Below, piece by piece: positions 26,088-35,435 of a stretch of DNA of 41,292 nucleotides; position 1 is the first letter of the stretch, and each line of letters opens with the position of its first letter. The translations under genes and the position numbers were made by a program. Origin of the DNA: Dehalococcoidia bacterium (GTDB lineage: Bacteria; Chloroflexota; Dehalococcoidia; Lucifugimonadales; GCA-002694895); the NCBI GenBank assembly GCA_029936815.1, contig JAPYRX010000012.1, forward strand, positions 1 to 41,292, read 5' to 3'. The notes under the pieces are model-generated. The model had not been told where the DNA came from. It did no database searches and saw only the letters and a list, made by a program, of their open reading frames with translations.

Positions 26088-26927
26088 ATGAAATCAGTAG
26101 GAATAATTGGATATCCTTTAGGCCATTCTATATCTCCACAAATACATAATTTTATTTATCGAAAATTATCTATTGAAGCGTTTTACGAAAAATGGGAATT
26201 TGAAGAAATAAATATGTCTTCAGAATTAAAAAAAATTAATGACAGTAATTTTATTGGCGCTAATGTAACAGTCCCTTATAAAGAAAAAATTATTTCATTT
26301 CTTGATGAAATTGAAAGTGAGGCTAAACATATTGGTGCTGTAAATACAATTGTAAAATATCAAAACAAACTAATAGGACATAATACTGATGTTTATGGAA
26401 TTGAAAAATGCTTGCATACTATTTTTCAATCTGAAAATATAAAAAATGTTGTTATCGTAGGTTCTGGTGGAGCAGCCAAAGCTGCTCTATATGTTTTATT
26501 AAACAGAGGATTAAAGAATTTATCTTTAATCAACCGGACTCCCTTAAATGCTAAAAATATGTTATCCCGATTTGACACATATGATTTCGATTCTAAAATT
26601 TTAACTTTTGATCGAAAAACCGAAATTCAAAATGATTGTTTGAATTCTGATTTAATAATAAATTCAACTACGATAGGTATGAAAGGTACTGATTTAGAAT
26701 CTGAATCTCCTTTAGAAACTATTTGTTTCAATGGAAACTCAGTTGTGTTTGATATGGTATATAATCCAAGAATAACTAAATTAATTGCTAACTCAATAAC
26801 AAAAAATGCAACAATTATTGAAGGGATAGATATGTTAATATATCAAGCTATTAAAAGCATTGAACTTTGGACCGGACAAATCCCCTCATTTGATTTAATG
26901 AAAAAAAAATGCTTAGAATTATTATAA
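26088..26927 (+). CDS. aroE: AroE, shikimate dehydrogenase
   Basis: Reduces 3-dehydroshikimate with NADPH. The N-terminal GYPLGHSISPQIHN binds shikimate; the catalytic Lys is in ANVTVPYKEK and the Asp in HNTDVYG; GSGGAAKAAL is the dinucleotide loop and NRTP follows with an Arg that suits NADPH. Length (279) is usual. It is followed after 13 bases by the fused aroK-aroB gene, so three shikimate-pathway activities are adjacent. Confidence 0.95.
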   Translation: MKSVGIIGYPLGHSISPQIHNFIYRKLSIEAFYEKWEFEEINMSSELKKINDSNFIGANVTVPYKEKIISFLDEIESEAKHIGAVNTIVKYQNKLIGHNTDVYGIEKCLHTIFQSENIKNVVIVGSGGAAKAALYVLLNRGLKNLSLINRTPLNAKNMLSRFDTYDFDSKILTFDRKTEIQNDCLNSDLIINSTTIGMKGTDLESESPLETICFNGNSVVFDMVYNPRITKLIANSITKNATIIEGIDMLIYQAIKSIELWTGQIPSFDLMKKKCLELL

Positions 26928-26940
26928 ATACAGATTTTAT

Positions 26941-28581
26941 ATGAAAAAAATAATATACATAATTGGATTTTCAGGTACTGGTAAATCAGCTTCTTCTCAA
27001 TTAGCTTCAGAGGCTTTAAATTGGGAATATTATGATATGGATAAAATTATAGAAAATGAAGAAAAAAGAACTATAAGTGAAATATTTGAGACAGATGGAG
27101 AAAATTGGTTTAGAGAACGCGAATCAAAATTGTTATCAAACCTCTCTAAAAAAACTATGTGTATTATTTCTACTGGAGGAGGAGTGCCAATTAGTGAAAG
27201 TAACATGAAATTAATGATTCAAACAGGCTACGTAATATGCCTTGATGCTTCAATTGAAGTGATTATGAAGAGATTAAACCAAGAAAATATAGAAGGGATT
27301 CAAGAAAGTTCGGTAAGACCTAAGATATCTGATATAAGTAAAGAAAAAATAAGTGATTTCAAATCAAAAAGGTCAAAATTCTATTCTAAGGCACATTTAA
27401 CAATTAATACTAATTATATGCCTGTGGAAGAAGTTTCAAATAATATTGTATATGCTGTTGAAAAATATACTGATAGTTTAAATATCAATTATTTAAAACA
27501 ATTTGATACATTCTGTACTACAGTGAAATCAAAAAACGATTTATACGGAGTGTTTGTTGGAGTTGATATATATAACATTCTTCCCGAAGTAATGAAAAAT
27601 ATATTACTTAAAGATAAAATTTTTTTGCTTGCTGACGAGGGCTCAAAAAAATACATGAGACAAATTCAAAAATTTTTTGAATCTAGTAACATAGCAACAA
27701 CCACATTATTGATAGAAGAAGGTGAAAAAAGTAAATCATTATCTACAGCTTCTAATATATTTGAATGGTTATCTTCTCAACATGCTGACAGAGGAGACGT
27801 ATTAATAGGTATTGGCGGTGGAGTTGTTGGAGATATTACAGGATATGTAGCATCGTCTTATATGAGAGGAATTAAATTTATACTTGTTCCTACAACTTTA
27901 TTAGCAATGTCAGATTCTTCTATAGGAGGAAAAACTGCTGTAGATGTAAATAATATTAAAAATCTTGCAGGATCTTTTTATAATCCATCTTTAGTTTTTT
28001 CAGATTTACAATCTTTAAAAACATTACCTAAAAGGCAAATTACATCTGGATGGGCAGAATTAATCAAACATGGTTTTATTAGAGATAAAGAACTTTTACA
28101 AGATATGTTAAAAATCGAAGATTATTTTGATTTGGATACAAATTTAAATTCGATAATTAAAAGAAGTATCAAAATTAAAAGTCAAATTGTATCACAAGAT
28201 GAAAATGAGAAATATGGTCATAGAATCATGTTAAATTATGGGCATACATTAGGACACGCAATTGAAAGTTCAACTAATTTGGAACGATACACACATGGTG
28301 AAGCAGTGAGTATTGGAATGGCATTTGCTGCAAAATTGAGTAATTATTTAGGTATGTTATGTGATGAAGATTATTTGTTTCACAATAAAATCTTACTAAA
28401 ATTTGATTTGCCTATTAGCTCTACAAATATAGATTGGGATAAATGTTTTCATTTAATTAAAAATGACAAAAAAGTAAAAAATGGGAAGATAAACTGGATA
28501 CTGCTAGAATCATTGGGTAAATCAGTAGTTAAAAATGATATAGATGATGAAATAATTATTAAAATAGCAGAGGATTTTTGA
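26941..28581 (+). CDS. aroKB: AroKB, fused shikimate kinase and 3-dehydroquinate synthase
   Basis: One 546-residue chain with two complete enzymes. Residues 1-~170 are a shikimate kinase: P-loop GFSGTGKSA, DMDKIIE, FRERES and STGGGVP. Residues ~195-546 are 3-dehydroquinate synthase: EEGEKSKSL, the NAD-binding GIGGGVVGDITGYVASSYMRG, PTTLLAMSDSSIGGKTAVD and metal-ligand His residues in NYGHTLGHAIE and THGEAVSIGM. A ~25-residue linker joins them. The two catalyse non-consecutive steps (second product handled by aroE in between steps). Such fusions are known, for example in Thermotoga. There is no frameshift or stop between the parts. Its end overlaps the next gene by 4 bases (ATGA). Confidence 0.95.
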   Translation: MKKIIYIIGFSGTGKSASSQLASEALNWEYYDMDKIIENEEKRTISEIFETDGENWFRERESKLLSNLSKKTMCIISTGGGVPISESNMKLMIQTGYVICLDASIEVIMKRLNQENIEGIQESSVRPKISDISKEKISDFKSKRSKFYSKAHLTINTNYMPVEEVSNNIVYAVEKYTDSLNINYLKQFDTFCTTVKSKNDLYGVFVGVDIYNILPEVMKNILLKDKIFLLADEGSKKYMRQIQKFFESSNIATTTLLIEEGEKSKSLSTASNIFEWLSSQHADRGDVLIGIGGGVVGDITGYVASSYMRGIKFILVPTTLLAMSDSSIGGKTAVDVNNIKNLAGSFYNPSLVFSDLQSLKTLPKRQITSGWAELIKHGFIRDKELLQDMLKIEDYFDLDTNLNSIIKRSIKIKSQIVSQDENEKYGHRIMLNYGHTLGHAIESSTNLERYTHGEAVSIGMAFAAKLSNYLGMLCDEDYLFHNKILLKFDLPISSTNIDWDKCFHLIKNDKKVKNGKINWILLESLGKSVVKNDIDDEIIIKIAEDF

Positions 28582-29438
28582 TGTTAATAATAATTTACTA
28601 CTTTATATCAAGCTTATTATCATCAACGCTGGGTACGTTAATTGGCGCAGGAGGAAGCGCTATATTAGGACCTTTACTTCTTTTGACGGAATCTTCCTTG
28701 GGAACATCTATTGGTGCGAAAAATATAATAGGAACTTCTTTAGCATGCGTTGTGGTAAATAGTGTTTCTGGTTCTTATCGTTATCTTAAAATTGGGACTG
28801 TAGACATAAGGAGTGGAATAATATTTAGCATAATTGGAATTCCATTTAGTGTCTTTGCCGCTTTTACCTTAATTGAAATAGATATTTCCTTAATTGAAAT
28901 AATGTTTGGAATAACATTGATTTTGATCACTATATTTATGATATATCAATCAATGAAAAACGAAACTGGAGAGCAGTCTAATAAAAATAAACTCTCAAGT
29001 ATAGAAAAACTGAACAGAAGATTTTTTCAGGAAAAAAGAAAAATCCTTACCAAAAATGATGAAGAATACGAATACAATTTTAGCCTGGGATTAGCTTCAT
29101 TCTATAATATTTTCTTAGGATTTATCGCTACTTTTTTTGGCATAGGTGGAGGGATTATAAGAACTCCTTTGTTGATATATATATCAAAATTTCCGATTAA
29201 GATAGCTACAGCTACATCTGTTTTTAGTTTACTTTGCACTTCTTTGGCAGGAACAATAGTTTATTGGGTGCAAGGTTTTTATGACCTTAATTTGTTTTTT
29301 CCTGCAGCCTTAGGTGCTTTGATAGGAGCACAAATAGGAGCTCAAGTTAGTAAATCTTTGTCTGGAAAATGGATAATTAGAATACTGGCAATTGTATTGT
29401 TGACCATGGGCTTATTATTAATTATTCAAAATTTGTAA
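28578..29438 (+). CDS. TauE/SafE-family membrane permease (second copy)
   Basis: A 286-residue membrane protein with two inverted-repeat halves: SSTLGTLIGAGGSAILGPLLL near the N-terminus and FFGIGGGIIRTPLLIYISKFP near residue 190, separated by a hydrophilic loop (~120-165) rich in Lys and Glu. About eight transmembrane helices. The substrate is likely an organic or sulfur-containing anion by family, but this is not readable from sequence. It is coupled to aroKB by a 4-base overlap and lies 2 bases before tgt, so it is part of the alaS run. It is not a close copy of the permease at 22071. Confidence 0.88.
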   Translation: MMLIIIYYFISSLLSSTLGTLIGAGGSAILGPLLLLTESSLGTSIGAKNIIGTSLACVVVNSVSGSYRYLKIGTVDIRSGIIFSIIGIPFSVFAAFTLIEIDISLIEIMFGITLILITIFMIYQSMKNETGEQSNKNKLSSIEKLNRRFFQEKRKILTKNDEEYEYNFSLGLASFYNIFLGFIATFFGIGGGIIRTPLLIYISKFPIKIATATSVFSLLCTSLAGTIVYWVQGFYDLNLFFPAALGALIGAQIGAQVSKSLSGKWIIRILAIVLLTMGLLLIIQNL

Positions 29439-29440
29439 AT

Positions 29441-30607
29441 GTGAATAAATTTTTTAATATTATAAATGTTGATAAAACTAGTAGAGTTGCAGAAATTGTA
29501 ATTAATGGAATTAAAATTCAAACACCATGTTTTATGCCTGTTGCTACTCAAGCTTCTGTTAAATCGTTAGATTCTTTTGAATTAAATAATATTGGTTATA
29601 ATTTAATTTTATCTAATATTTATCATATGGCTGCAAGACCTGGAATTACATATTTGAAAGATTTTGGTGGAATTCATAAATTTATGAATTGGAAAGGATT
29701 GATTTTAACTGATAGTGGGGGATTTCAAGGATATAGCTTATCTCATAGAGTAAAAGTGAAAGATGATGGGATAATATTCCAGAGCCATCTTGATGGAAAA
29801 GAAATTTATTTCAAACCTAAACAAGTAGTGAGATATCAAGAAGATATTGGCTCAAATATTATGATGCCACTTGATATTTGCTTGCCAAAAAAGGCTAGTT
29901 TAAATGAACTCAAAGAAGCGATTGAAACGACTTATTCATGGGCAAAAGAAAGTATTACAGCAAGAACAACAATTGATTCAAAATTGTTTGGAATAGTGCA
30001 AGGAGGAACAAATTTAGAATTAAGAGAAATATCTGCTAAAAAAATTACTAGTTTAGATTTTGATGGATTTGCATATGGAGGCTTGGGTGTTGGAGAAGAT
30101 AAAGAATTAATGATGAACGCCTTACAATCCGTTAATGAATTGTTACCTGAAAATAAACCTAGATATTTAATGGGAATCGGATCACCTGATGACTTGATTA
30201 AATCAATTAGAAATGGTTTTGATATGTTTGATTGTGTATTACCTACACGAATTGCTAGAAACGGATCTTTATTTACTGAAAAAGGCAGAATCAATATCTT
30301 TAATGCAAAATATAAAAATATTGATAAACCTATTGAAGAAAAATGTAAATGCTATAGTTGTGAGAATTATAGCTTGGCATATATTCATCATTTATTTAAA
30401 TCGAAAGAATTATTAGGATATCGAATTTCTTCTATTCATAATTTAGCATTTTTGTATAACCTTATGTCTGTTACTCGAAAAATGATAAAAAATTCGGATT
30501 TCTCGTTATTTGCTATTGATTTTTTAAAGGAATATAGATCAACAGATCCTCAGATTCAAGCAGAACAAAAATCTAAGTGGATACAATCCCAAGGAAGAGA
30601 AAATTAA
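29441..30607 (+). CDS. tgt: Tgt, queuine tRNA-ribosyltransferase
   Basis: Exchanges G34 for preQ1 in tRNAs with GUN anticodons. The 388-residue TIM barrel shows DSGGFQGYSL (usually DSGGFQVFSL), MPLDICLP, GGLGVGE, the nucleophile Asp in FDCVLPTRIARNGSLF (usual TRNARNG) and the zinc site CKCYSCENY...H near residue 310. The start is a GTG at 29441, 2 bases after the previous stop. Queuosine genes queA, queF and others are not in the window. Its last 4 bases overlap the converging aldolase gene. Confidence 0.95.
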   Translation: MNKFFNIINVDKTSRVAEIVINGIKIQTPCFMPVATQASVKSLDSFELNNIGYNLILSNIYHMAARPGITYLKDFGGIHKFMNWKGLILTDSGGFQGYSLSHRVKVKDDGIIFQSHLDGKEIYFKPKQVVRYQEDIGSNIMMPLDICLPKKASLNELKEAIETTYSWAKESITARTTIDSKLFGIVQGGTNLELREISAKKITSLDFDGFAYGGLGVGEDKELMMNALQSVNELLPENKPRYLMGIGSPDDLIKSIRNGFDMFDCVLPTRIARNGSLFTEKGRINIFNAKYKNIDKPIEEKCKCYSCENYSLAYIHHLFKSKELLGYRISSIHNLAFLYNLMSVTRKMIKNSDFSLFAIDFLKEYRSTDPQIQAEQKSKWIQSQGREN

Positions 30608-31431
30608 ACAATTTCTTCTTCGATATTGTTTGATTTAATAATATATTTCCCTATAGAAGAAGCAGTGTTTTTTATCGAATTAAATTCTTCGATGAATCCA
30701 TTTTGAGAAGTTCTTTTATCCGAAGTGTAAAGCACAAATAAAGCTCCTTTTTTGATCCATGTACTTGTTAAAGAAGTAGTTTGATGATGAATCATTGTGG
30801 GAATATTTTTAGCATTACTTTTTTCTATTATCTCTTCTAGAGCTTCTTCATAAATTTTATTTTCATATTCATTTGGAATACCAAGCGATACACTTAAATC
30901 GTTTGGCCCAACAAAAATAGCATCAATACCAGGGACTGACAAAATAGAGTCAAGATTTTCAATTGCAGGAACGCTTTCAATACCTATTACACAAATATTG
31001 TTTGCATTAAGATCTTGGAGATATTGTTTAGATTTGTCACTTGGGAATTTGTTGTTTTTCACAACATCTTCTAATGATTTTCCTTTTAAAGGTTTCCATT
31101 TAATTGCTCCAATCATCTCTTCAACTTCTTCTTTGTTTTCACAATAAGGTGCTAATATCCCAACTGCACCGGCATCTAAATTCATTGTAGCGTAATGAGC
31201 GGAAGGAATAGGAATTCTAACAATTGGCGCTACGTTGCATAAATCAAATGAATTAATTAGATTTGCAACTTCACTTCTGTTATAAGGAGAATGTTCTGTA
31301 TCAATAACTACATAATCTAATCCTATATTATTAAAATGACCAGCCCATCTTGGTGAAATAGAATTTGTTAACATTGTGCCAAAAACACAATTTCCATTAT
31401 TTATAGTATTTTTTATTTGATTACTTTTCAT
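30604..31431 (-). CDS. HpcH/HpaI-family aldolase
   Basis: A 275-residue metal-dependent class II aldolase of the pyruvate/oxaloacetate-using HpcH/HpaI family. Typical segments are FGTMLTNSISPRWAGHFNN, DYVVIDTEHSPYNRSE (catalytic His region), MIGAIKWKPLKGKS, the metal Glu in VIGIESVPAIENL, and DAIFVGPNDLSVSLGIP. Likely cleaves a 4-hydroxy-2-oxoacid to pyruvate or a relative; substrate unknown. It lies divergent from the CoA-transferase gene with a 46-base gap, in a neighbourhood of catabolic genes. Confidence 0.9.
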   Translation of the reverse strand: MKSNQIKNTINNGNCVFGTMLTNSISPRWAGHFNNIGLDYVVIDTEHSPYNRSEVANLINSFDLCNVAPIVRIPIPSAHYATMNLDAGAVGILAPYCENKEEVEEMIGAIKWKPLKGKSLEDVVKNNKFPSDKSKQYLQDLNANNICVIGIESVPAIENLDSILSVPGIDAIFVGPNDLSVSLGIPNEYENKIYEEALEEIIEKSNAKNIPTMIHHQTTSLTSTWIKKGALFVLYTSDKRTSQNGFIEEFNSIKNTASSIGKYIIKSNNIEEEIV

Positions 31432-31443
31432 GATATTTTTGTA

Positions 31444-31471
31444 TTGAACTTAAATAATAAAATTGTAGAAT
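31444..31471 (+). promoter_or_regulatory. candidate promoter of the CoA-transferase gene, possibly leaderless
   Basis: TTGAAC (31444-31449), a 16-base spacer and TAGAAT (31466-31471). Only 6 bases separate the -10 from the ATG at 31478, so a transcript would begin at or next to the start codon; no ribosome site is visible. Confidence 0.5.
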
Positions 31472-31477
31472 TTATTT

Positions 31478-33706
31478 ATGAATACTAGTGTTACTAATTT
31501 TTTGTCTGAAATCAAGGTCTTAGATTTTACAAATCACCGTTCAGGTGATATTTGTTCAATGTTTTTGGCAGACTTTGGTGCTAATGTAATTAAGTTCAGT
31601 GATCAAAACAACGATGAATTAGAAAAGAATTTATTTTGGAATAGAAATAAAGAAATATTTAATTACTCTTCTTTAAAAAATATAAATATCTCTTTATTGG
31701 ACAAAGCTAATATTTTAATACATGATTATCAAATCGGATCAGATAATTATAAATACATAAATTCACTTATTAATTCAACCATTAATAAAAATCTAATTGT
31801 GTGTCATATATCAGCTTTTCCTTTGAATTCAGAACTGAAAAACGAACCTATGATTGATGAATTAGTTGTTGCAAGAGCAGGTGAGATGAGAATTTTACCA
31901 GGCCAAGGAGACGGTAACCTTAGCCCTAAATTTTTAATGCATCCCATAACTAGCGTTGGTTGTGCAATTAATTCTGCAACAGCAATTTTATCTACAGTTG
32001 TATCAAATATGATTTCTAAAAAGCAGATAAACAAAATCAACTCTACGCTTATAGGAGGATTGTTATTGTATGCTTCCAATCCGTATCAAGGAGATAAATG
32101 GAGAGATTTTGCAAAACCTTATGGTGGAGTTCCATTTTATAGTAATTACGAATGTTCAGATGGATTTATACAACTTGCATGTATTCATTCTGGTTTTTCT
32201 GAAAAAGCAGCGATAGCAATTGATATTCCAGAAATATTATTTGATCCTGAGTTTGAATCGATTTTCAAACCTAATGATAGAGATAGAGATAATTATATAA
32301 ATATTGCTACTAAACTATATGATTTGATATCTATTAAAATGAAATCAAAAACTTGTGCAGAATGGAGTGATATTTTTGAAGAAGCTGATGTTCCTTACAA
32401 TAAAATATATAACATTGAAGAAACAATAAATGATGCTCAAATACTTCATAATAACCTTATTTTTGAACAGGACGATACTAAGAATATTGGTAGATTTATA
32501 GAATTTAGTACAACTAATAATGAAAATATAAATATAAAATCATATGATCGTGATAATTTCTCCTTACCTTTAGCAGGCTTTAAGTCTCTTGAAATTACCA
32601 ATGTTATAGCCGGGCCTGTTGCTGGAAGAATCTTATCTAATCTAGGAGTGGAAGTAATCAAAATGGAACCTCCTTTTGGTGAAATTTCTCGTCCACTAGG
32701 AGTTGGGTATTTCCAGAATTTAAATAGAAATAAAAAAGGAATTTCTATAAATACTAAAACGGAAGAAGGAAGAGAAATCGCACAAAAACTTATAAAAGAA
32801 GTTGATATTTTTCTTGAAAACATGAGACCAGGAGCGACTGAAAGAGTTGGATTAGGGGCAGATGATTTAAACAAACTAAATCCTGAAATAATACAAACTC
32901 ATATTGCTGCCTATGGCCATGACGGTCCCTACGTTCATAGACCAGGACTTGATCCAATAGCTCAGTCTATTACTGGATTACAAACGATACAAGGGGGAGG
33001 GAAAGCTCCTGTGTTTTTAGGAATGCTAGCACCTACAGATTTCACTGCTGGTGGAATGGCTGCACTTGGTACTGTAGTAGGAATTTATAACAAAGTGAAA
33101 TGTGGTAAAGGAACTGTTGTTAATACAAATCTTTTAGCAGGAGGTATGTTACTTAATGGAGAAAAAATTAGTAACTATATTAATCATAATGAACTTCCTA
33201 CCTTTATTAATGAAAATCAGAACGGAATTCATGAATTTAACAGAGCATATGAAACAAAAGATGGATGGGTTTATTTTTATTGTAAAAATCTAGATGCTAA
33301 AGAAATTTTTTCTACTATTAACAATAAGTTTAATGTTTCGATTAGAAATATTAATGATTTTGAAAAAATATTTTTGACCATTAGTACAAAAAACCTTATT
33401 GAACAATTATCTATAATCGATATTAATATATGTGTTATTAATAATCCAAGAGAAGATGATTATGATTTTTTGAAAAACCCAGTAACTTGGGATTCTATTT
33501 CAGACAAAAACTACCATCCATCTTTAATTTCTTTGGAGATGGCTCATAATTTATATGATTTGGGATTAAGAGATGTTAAAGTGTTTAAATTTCCTGAACT
33601 AGGTGAGCATAATAAATATTATCTAGATCAAATAGGTTACACAGAAGAACAAATTGAAAATTTTTATGATAATGAAATTATTTTTACTGATGAGTCAGCA
33701 GGTTAA
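31478..33706 (+). CDS. double-length family III CoA-transferase (CaiB/BaiF)
   Basis: A 742-residue protein made of two CaiB/BaiF domains in tandem (about 8-345 and 365-735), whereas most members are ~400 residues and work as interlocked dimers. The second half is the better conserved: VIAGPVAGRILSNLGVEVIKMEPP, NRNKKGISIN, FLENMRPGATERVGLG, and Asp492 in RPGLDPIAQS at the position of the catalytic Asp. The first half keeps the fold pattern (LADFGANVIKFSD) and also an Asp (127, in MIDELVVARAGE) at the aligned place. Likely moves CoA between carboxylic acids, probably in catabolism. The last 23 bases overlap the converging coaE gene. Confidence 0.9.
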   Translation: MNTSVTNFLSEIKVLDFTNHRSGDICSMFLADFGANVIKFSDQNNDELEKNLFWNRNKEIFNYSSLKNINISLLDKANILIHDYQIGSDNYKYINSLINSTINKNLIVCHISAFPLNSELKNEPMIDELVVARAGEMRILPGQGDGNLSPKFLMHPITSVGCAINSATAILSTVVSNMISKKQINKINSTLIGGLLLYASNPYQGDKWRDFAKPYGGVPFYSNYECSDGFIQLACIHSGFSEKAAIAIDIPEILFDPEFESIFKPNDRDRDNYINIATKLYDLISIKMKSKTCAEWSDIFEEADVPYNKIYNIEETINDAQILHNNLIFEQDDTKNIGRFIEFSTTNNENINIKSYDRDNFSLPLAGFKSLEITNVIAGPVAGRILSNLGVEVIKMEPPFGEISRPLGVGYFQNLNRNKKGISINTKTEEGREIAQKLIKEVDIFLENMRPGATERVGLGADDLNKLNPEIIQTHIAAYGHDGPYVHRPGLDPIAQSITGLQTIQGGGKAPVFLGMLAPTDFTAGGMAALGTVVGIYNKVKCGKGTVVNTNLLAGGMLLNGEKISNYINHNELPTFINENQNGIHEFNRAYETKDGWVYFYCKNLDAKEIFSTINNKFNVSIRNINDFEKIFLTISTKNLIEQLSIIDINICVINNPREDDYDFLKNPVTWDSISDKNYHPSLISLEMAHNLYDLGLRDVKVFKFPELGEHNKYYLDQIGYTEEQIENFYDNEIIFTDESAG

Positions 33707-34298
33707 TATATTCATTTTTTAAATTTTTATAGACCTTATCAATTGCATCATTGGTATCTATAATAAAATTCGCATATTCAGCTCTTTTATTCCATGAGGT
33801 TTGGCTATTAATTCTTTTTTCAGCTTCAACTAATGAAAGATTATTTCTTTTGATTAATCTTTCTAAAGCTATTTGGCTGTCTACTTTAAATAACCAAACT
33901 TGATCACACCATTCTATATATCTAGCTTCAATTAAATTTACGGCCTCTACAATACCAATTTTTTTTTCAGTAAAAATCCAATTGTCTACTATTCTCTTTA
34001 CTTCTGATCCAATATCTCCGATTGCATTTGTTAATTTTGTCATAAGTTCTTTATCTTTAAATACTATCGCTCCAAGTTTTTGTCTATCTATAAAATTGGT
34101 TTTTTGATCAACTACCTCATTACCAAATTCTTTTATTATTCTATGATAAGCAGGTTTCTCTGGTTCATAAAGAGTATGTACTAATTTATCTGCATCACAA
34201 TATTCAGGTGAAAATTCAGTTATTAACTTTTGTATGTATGTAGATTTACCGGTTGCAATTGATCCTGTAATCCCAATTATTATAGTTTTATTATTCAT
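33684..34298 (-). CDS. coaE: CoaE, dephospho-CoA kinase
   Basis: Last step of CoA synthesis, phosphorylating the 3'-OH of dephospho-CoA. A 204-residue P-loop kinase with GITGSIATGKSTYIQKL, the CDADKLVHTLYEPEKPAY substrate helix, DRQKLGAIVF and VEAVNLIEARYIEWCDQVWLF in order. It is a single gene converging on the CoA-transferase gene, with a 23-base shared 3' end and no terminator in view. Confidence 0.93.
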   Translation of the reverse strand: MNNKTIIIGITGSIATGKSTYIQKLITEFSPEYCDADKLVHTLYEPEKPAYHRIIKEFGNEVVDQKTNFIDRQKLGAIVFKDKELMTKLTNAIGDIGSEVKRIVDNWIFTEKKIGIVEAVNLIEARYIEWCDQVWLFKVDSQIALERLIKRNNLSLVEAEKRINSQTSWNKRAEYANFIIDTNDAIDKVYKNLKNEYINLLTHQ

Positions 34299-34378
34299 AA
34301 GACATTTTAAACTTTATTTTATTTTATTTTTATTTTATTATAAGTTAAATTCTATAAAATATTTATTTGGAGTCATCT

Positions 34379-35431
34379 ATGAATAGAAAAGGAAAAATCC
34401 AAACTGTTAAAGACGTTATTGATCCCTCTGAATTAGGCATGACCATGACACACGAACATCTTTTGTTAGAATTTCCAGACACTTTTTCTGTGCCTCCTAC
34501 AGAATCACACAGAAAACAAGTGTTTTATGAACCTATTACATTACAAAACAGAGGATTGATTTATCATCATGCATGGAAAAATTTAGATAATTTATCAATT
34601 TTAGATTTAGATATTTCCGTAGATGAAGTATTAAAATATAAATCTGTTGGAGGTAATTCATTAGTTGATGCTACGAGTATAGGATTATCTAGAGATCCTG
34701 AAGGATTACTTAAAATTTCAAATTTAACTGATATAAATATAATTATGGGATCTTCTTATTATGTTTATTTGACGCATCCTCCTGAAGTTGAAGAGATGTC
34801 AATTGAAGATTTAGCTGCAGTAATAATAAATGATGTTAATATTGGCGTAGGTCCTTTGAAAATTAAATCAGGAATAATTGGAGAAGTTGGATTGTCTCAT
34901 CCTTTACATAAAGATGAAGAAAAAATTTTAATTGCTTCTGCTGTAGCCCAAAAAGAAACTGGAGCCCCTTTATTAATTCATCCTGGAAGAGATGAAAAAG
35001 CACCGATTGTAGCTATAGATATTTTAAGAAAATCTGGGGCTGATTTAAATATGACTATTATGGGCCATCTTGATAGAACTGTATTTGAAAGAGAAACTCT
35101 TATACAAATTGCAGAATCAGGATGTTTTCTTGAATGGGATTTGTTTGGCCAAGAAAATCATTTCTATGCAGCAAATGAAAATATAGATATGCCTTCTGAT
35201 GCAAAAAGAATGGAAGATATTCTTTTTATGATTGAAAATGGTTACGAATCAAAAATATTGATTGCGCATGACGTTTGTCATAAACATCAATTACAAGAGT
35301 ATGGAGGCTTTGGATTTACCTTCATTCCTGCATTTATAGTACCTAGAATGCGACAGAAAGGATTTACGGATGATATGATTCATTCGATTTTATATAAAAA
35401 TCCATCACAAGCATTACAGTTTTCAAAGTAG
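34379..35431 (+). CDS. phosphotriesterase-like metallohydrolase (PHP-like)
   Basis: A 350-residue TIM-barrel amidohydrolase. MTHEHLLLE gives the HxH metal pair; LLIHPGRDEK and the MGHLD motif give the later His ligands; a final Asp lies in IAHDVCHKHQL. At the bridging position, where phosphotriesterase and lactonases have a carboxylated Lys, this protein has Glu in GIIGEVGLSHP, as in E. coli PHP. This group hydrolyses lactones or esters, or has unknown substrates. An upstream TTG (34367) extends the frame by four codons, but GGAG 7 bases before the ATG at 34379 decides the start. It is followed after 4 bases by the TPP enzyme. Confidence 0.88.
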   Translation: MNRKGKIQTVKDVIDPSELGMTMTHEHLLLEFPDTFSVPPTESHRKQVFYEPITLQNRGLIYHHAWKNLDNLSILDLDISVDEVLKYKSVGGNSLVDATSIGLSRDPEGLLKISNLTDINIIMGSSYYVYLTHPPEVEEMSIEDLAAVIINDVNIGVGPLKIKSGIIGEVGLSHPLHKDEEKILIASAVAQKETGAPLLIHPGRDEKAPIVAIDILRKSGADLNMTIMGHLDRTVFERETLIQIAESGCFLEWDLFGQENHFYAANENIDMPSDAKRMEDILFMIENGYESKILIAHDVCHKHQLQEYGGFGFTFIPAFIVPRMRQKGFTDDMIHSILYKNPSQALQFSK

Positions 35432-35435
35432 TAAC

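Noticed and set aside
34313-34339. TTTTA-type repeats upstream of the phosphotriesterase-like gene
   Set aside because: Low-complexity T-rich sequence, common in this AT-rich DNA; no regular unit or symmetry beyond that.
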